In this document: in pieces, positions 5,905-8,029 of the stretch
Numbering within the stretch: position 1 is the stretch's first letter
Layout of the letters: every line of letters starts with the position of its first letter
Assembly (NCBI GenBank): GCA_005788585.1
Contig: SYBY01000344.1
Coordinates: 1 to 8,029 of the forward strand
Direction of reading: 5' to 3'
DNA length: 8,029 nt
DNA from: Actinomycetota bacterium
GTDB lineage: Bacteria; Actinomycetota; Thermoleophilia; Solirubrobacterales; Solirubrobacteraceae
Made by a program: the position numbers and the translations under genes
Notes under the pieces: model-generated
Told to the model about the DNA's origin: nothing
What the model saw: only the letters and a program-made list of their open reading frames with translations
Databases searched by the model: none

Positions 5905-6797
5905 GAGTCGTCGGCCCCGTAGAACGACAGGAAGACCTCTTCGAGGCTCGCGCGCCCGACCTCCAGGTCGACCACCTCGTGAGCGGCGGCAAGCTTGACG
6001 AGCGCATCGACCGGGCCGGCGAGGCGCAGCGTCACGGTGGCGCCGTCCGCGCGCACGTCCTGGGCGCCGGGCAGCGCGGCGAGGGGCGCGACATCCACGG
6101 GCGCGGCGAACACGATGCGGACGTGACGCAGCGCGCGGCTGATGAGGTCGCCGATGTCCTCCGTGGCGATGAGCCGCGCGTCGCGGATGATGCCGACCCG
6201 TTCGCAGACACGGTGGACCTCCTCGAGGTTGTGCGAGGACAGGAACACCGTGGCGCCGTCCGCGCGCGCCTCGGCGACGAGGTCGAGGAAGGTCTCGCGC
6301 ATGAGCGGGTCCAGCCCGCCGGTGGGCTCGTCGAGCAGCAGCAGCCGGGGGCGGTGGAACATCGCCTGGACCAGTCCCACCTTCTGATGGTTGCCGCGCG
6401 AGAGCTGGCGCAGCGGGCGGTCCATGTCGGCCTGGAGCCGGTCGGCGAGCTCGTGGGCCCGACGGAGGTCGGTGTGGCCGCGCAGCCGCGCGACGTGCCG
6501 CACGACCTCCCAGCCGGTGAGCTTCTCGTCGTAGGTGAAGTCCCCCGGCAGGTTGCCGACGTGGCGTGCCACCTCGACCCGCGCGCGCCAGCAGTCGAAC
6601 CCGAAGACCTCCGCCCGGCCGCTCGTGGGCCGCTGGAAGCCCATGAGCGTGCGGATCGTCGTGCTCTTGCCCGCGCCGTTCGGGCCGAGGAAGCCGAAGG
6701 CCTCGCCGGTCCGCACCCGCAGGTCGATGTCCTCGATCCCGGCGTGCTTGCCGTAGCGCTTGGTCAGGCCGTCACAGACGATGGCGTCACCGCTCAC
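5901..6797 (-). CDS. ABC-2-type exporter ATP-binding subunit
   Basis: A 298-residue cytoplasmic ATPase driving the adjacent membrane subunit. Visible motifs are Walker A GPNGAGKST (38-46), signature LSRGNHQKV (132-140), Walker B LLLLDEP (152-158), D-loop GLD (161-163) and H-loop SSH (187-189). The Q-loop region reads NLPGDFTYDEKLTG (82-95), so a Gly-Asp pair stands where many relatives have Gln; I recall this LPG(D/E) form from drug-exporter-like ATPases. Residues about 225-298 are the C-terminal extension common in ABC-2 ATPases, ending with SLEEVFLSFYG. The heptapeptide RADGATV occurs at 178-184 and again at 249-255. The GTG start at 6797 is the only plausible one near the first strand, although no clear ribosome binding site precedes it. 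It begins 22 nt after the arfB-like gene, so co-transcription is likely. Confidence 0.92.
   Translation of the reverse strand: MSGDAIVCDGLTKRYGKHAGIEDIDLRVRTGEAFGFLGPNGAGKSTTIRTLMGFQRPTSGRAEVFGFDCWRARVEVARHVGNLPGDFTYDEKLTGWEVVRHVARLRGHTDLRRAHELADRLQADMDRPLRQLSRGNHQKVGLVQAMFHRPRLLLLDEPTGGLDPLMRETFLDLVAEARADGATVFLSSHNLEEVHRVCERVGIIRDARLIATEDIGDLISRALRHVRIVFAAPVDVAPLAALPGAQDVRADGATVTLRLAGPVDALVKLAAAHEVVDLEVGRASLEEVFLSFYGADDS
6037..6054. repeat. 18-bp direct repeat, copy 1, inside the ABC ATPase gene
   Basis: GTGGCGCCGTCCGCGCGC recurs exactly at 6250-6267, 213 bp away and in the same reading frame. Here it encodes the second RADGATV heptapeptide of the ATPase. It may be chance convergence in GC-biased coding sequence. 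Confidence 0.5.
6250..6267. repeat. 18-bp direct repeat, copy 2, inside the ABC ATPase gene
   Basis: The exact partner of 6037-6054. It encodes RADGATV just before the H-loop strand (FLSSH). The copies are 71 codons apart. Confidence 0.5.
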
Positions 6798-6819
6798 GCG
6801 CCAAACCGTACGACGCGCC

Positions 6820-7233
6820 TCAGTCGTCGTGCTTGGGGCGCCGGCGCCCCTGCTTGCGCTCGGCCTGCACGCGCTTGGCCTTCAGCCGCCGCTGCTTGGC
6901 GCCCTTGCTGGGCTTCGTCGGCCGCCGCGCACGCGGGACATGCAGCGCCGCGGCGAGCCGCTCGCGCAGGCGCTCGAGGGCGAGCTCGCGGTTGCGCAGC
7001 TGGCTGCGCGCGTCCTGCGAGACGGCTGTGACCCGCGGGCCGAGCTTCGCGATGATGCGCTCTTTCTGCGTCTCGGTCAGCGTCGCGGACGCGCGCACGT
7101 CGAAGATCGCCTCCACGCGGGAGGCGGTCACGTTCGCGTGCTGGCCGCCCGGCCCGGACGAGCGGCTGGTGCGCAACTCGATCTCGGAGAGGGGCAGCGC
7201 GACGCTGGAGGTGACGCGGAGCGTGCCGTCCAC
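6820..7233 (-). CDS. arfB: ArfB/YaeJ-type peptidyl-tRNA hydrolase (ribosome rescue)
   Basis: A 137-residue class-I release-factor-like protein that frees nascent chains from ribosomes stalled on mRNA lacking a stop codon. The catalytic loop is RTSRSSGPGGQHANVT, with GGQ at residues 29-31 in the GTG-7233 reading. The rest of the domain-3 fold follows, without the codon-recognition domain of RF1/RF2. The C-terminal tail (about 100-137) is very rich in Lys and Arg, with KPSKGAKQRRL as in E. coli ArfB, where this tail enters the empty mRNA channel. The length agrees with the family (about 140). The frame is open to GTG 7287, but that start would overlap the divergent small gene and add non-conserved residues, so GTG 7233 is preferred; its ribosome binding site is weak. 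It heads the leftward gene series. Confidence 0.9.
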   Translation of the reverse strand: MDGTLRVTSSVALPLSEIELRTSRSSGPGGQHANVTASRVEAIFDVRASATLTETQKERIIAKLGPRVTAVSQDARSQLRNRELALERLRERLAAALHVPRARRPTKPSKGAKQRRLKAKRVQAERKQGRRRPKHDD

Positions 7234-7280
7234 GCGCCCATGATGGCGGGTCGCGCTCAACTCCCGTGCGCCGGCTGCCG

Positions 7281-7580
7281 ATGGCACGTTCGATGCAGCT
7301 TCGCCATGAACGCGTCGAGCTCGAGACGACGCGCCACCGCATCGTCGGCACGCTCACGCTCGCCCGCGAGGGCTACCGCAGCCGGATCTCCGACATGCTC
7401 AACGCGACGGAGCGCGACTTCGTCTCGCTGACCGACGCCGAGATCACGCCGCTGAACGGCACCGCCGAGACGCGCCACCACGCGTTCGTGGCGATCCACC
7501 GGTCGCACATCGTCTACGCGGTCCCGCTCGAACGCGACGCCGCGGCGCTCGAAGCCGACCACGCCTCGCGGCTCGCCTAG
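7281..7580 (+). CDS. Small conserved-looking protein of unknown function (possibly DUF6812-like)
   Basis: A 99-residue soluble protein without signal peptide or membrane segment. It alternates charged and hydrophobic residues as in a small beta-rich domain: RHERVELETTRHRIVGTLTL (8-27), then REGYRSRISDMLNATERDFVSLTDAEITPL (29-58), and a final strand around FVAIHRSHIVYAVPL (69-83). I have a weak memory of similar actinobacterial proteins filed under DUF6812, but cannot confirm it. Possible starts are GTG 7266, ATG 7281 and ATG 7293; none has a clear ribosome binding site, and the conserved-looking part begins at the 7293 ATG. It is divergent from the arfB-like gene (47 bp between starts) and ends stop-to-stop with the EAL gene. 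Third-position GC bias supports real coding on this strand over the overlapping minus frame. Confidence 0.75.
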   Translation: MARSMQLRHERVELETTRHRIVGTLTLAREGYRSRISDMLNATERDFVSLTDAEITPLNGTAETRHHAFVAIHRSHIVYAVPLERDAAALEADHASRLA

Positions 7581-7588
7581 CTAGGCGA
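7573..7588. repeat. 16-bp perfect palindrome spanning two convergent stop codons
   Basis: TCGCCTAGCTAGGCGA reads identically on both strands. Its centre is the exact junction of the TAG stops of the plus-strand small gene and the minus-strand EAL gene. As RNA it could fold into a 6-bp stem with an AGCT loop on either strand. No T-tract follows, so a bidirectional terminator is only possible, not shown. Both proteins end in a hydrophobic residue plus Ala before TAG, which partly explains the symmetry. Confidence 0.6.
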
Positions 7589-8029
7589 CGCGCAGCAGGG
7601 GCTGTGAGGCGTCGCCGAGCAGCGCCTCGAGCGCGTCGGCCGTGATCGGCCGGCTCAGCAGGTAGCCCTGCGCGTAGTCGCAGTGCAGCGCCGAGAGCTG
7701 GTCGAGCTGGACGGTCGTCTCGACGCCCTCCGCGACGACCTTCAGATCGAGCGTCGACGCCAGCTGCACGATCGCCGCGACGATCGCGGAGTCCTCGTCC
7801 TCTTCGCCGAGCCCGTCGACGAACGAGCGGTCGATCTTCAGCGTGTCCAGGGGGAAGCGCTTGAGGTAACTCAGCGACGAATAGCCGGTGCCGAAGTCGT
7901 CGAGCAGCAGGTGGGCGCCGGCGTCGCGCAGGCGGGCGAGGATGACCTCGGGGTCGCCGTCGGCCTCCATGAGGACGCTCTCGGTGATCTCCAGCCCCAG
8001 CGTGCCGGGCGCCAGCCGCGCCTCGTCGA
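7581..8029 (-). CDS. EAL-domain cyclic di-GMP phosphodiesterase, C-terminal part (5' end off window)
   Basis: 148 residues of the C-terminal half of an EAL domain that hydrolyses c-di-GMP to pGpG. The reading frame continues past the right edge. Conserved elements, numbered within the fragment, are LEITES (12-17), DDFGTGYSSLSYLKRFPLD (43-61), LKIDRSFV with the catalytic Lys (63-70), VVAEGVET (98-105) and DYAQGYLLSRP with the conserved Gln (118-128). All catalytic and metal-binding positions visible in this half are intact, so activity is expected. The upstream EAL motif and any GGDEF, PAS or membrane domains are outside the window; many such proteins are GGDEF-EAL fusions. The internal ATG at 7970 is not the start, because the domain is already under way there. 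The gene abuts the small plus-strand gene with no bases between the stops. Confidence 0.93.
   Translation of the reverse strand, partial: DEARLAPGTLGLEITESVLMEADGDPEVILARLRDAGAHLLLDDFGTGYSSLSYLKRFPLDTLKIDRSFVDGLGEEDEDSAIVAAIVQLASTLDLKVVAEGVETTVQLDQLSALHCDYAQGYLLSRPITADALEALLGDASQPLLRVA

Noticed and set aside
5979..7031. 350-codon plus-strand frame opposite the ABC ATPase and arfB-like genes
   Set aside because: Antisense to genes with unmistakable Walker and GGQ motifs; it shows no recognisable domain itself.
7234..7287. Extension of the arfB-like gene to GTG 7287
   Set aside because: It adds 18 residues ahead of the fold and would overlap the starts of the divergent gene; GTG 7233 leaves a normal gap and normal family length.
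6760..7431. 223-codon plus-strand frame across the arfB-like gene and the start of the small plus-strand gene
   Set aside because: It is antisense to the release-factor-like gene and out of frame with the small gene, and ends in Ser/Arg-rich low complexity.
1..8029. CRISPR arrays, tRNA/rRNA genes, insertion sequences, phage or defence genes
   Set aside because: No regularly spaced repeats, no tRNA-like cloverleaf, no transposase, integrase or defence-associated domain was recognised on either strand.

Overview
The window looks like chromosomal DNA from a high-GC actinobacterium-type organism (about 70 % G+C by eye, GTG/TTG starts common, GC-ending codons almost throughout). The protein repertoire (FCD-type GntR regulator, CHASE3/GAF/GGDEF and EAL proteins, an 80-residue one-helix basic protein, a 99-residue conserved-looking small protein) resembles Solirubrobacterales/Thermoleophilia. 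That placement is an inference from recalled similarity. No rRNA, tRNA, CRISPR array, insertion sequence or prophage gene was seen.

Region 1 (1-3413) is a divergent metabolic unit. On the minus strand, an isochorismatase-fold cysteine hydrolase resembling biuret/ureido amidohydrolases (1398-2102) is followed three bases later by an NCS2-like nucleobase permease (1-1394, running off the left edge). On the plus strand, a GntR/FCD-family metal-binding repressor (2370-3116) faces them across 267 bp. That gap carries a 10-bp word present once near each gene start and a perfect 13-bp inverted repeat, all candidate operators. The simplest reading is an inducible uptake-plus-amide-hydrolysis cassette for a small ureido/carbamoyl nitrogen compound. 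A small membrane protein (3171-3413) follows the regulator.

Region 2 (3421-7233) is a minus-strand series that reads as one transcription unit: an ArfB-type ribosome-rescue hydrolase, an ABC-2 exporter ATPase, its membrane subunit (GTGA overlap with the ATPase), and a membrane-anchored CHASE3-GAF-GGDEF diguanylate cyclase starting at or just after the permease stop. The cyclase has an intact GGEEF active site, an RxxD inhibition site and four cysteines in its GAF region.

Region 3 (7281-8029) has a small uncharacterised plus-strand gene that meets, stop codon to stop codon, the 3' end of a minus-strand EAL-domain phosphodiesterase cut by the right edge. A 16-bp perfect palindrome spans the two stops. 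The window therefore holds one c-di-GMP synthase and one likely c-di-GMP hydrolase about 2.5 kb apart. I see no clearly new defence or mobile system. The most interesting leads are the regulated hydrolase/permease cassette with its candidate operators, the cysteine-rich GAF domain, and the exporter-cyclase coupling.
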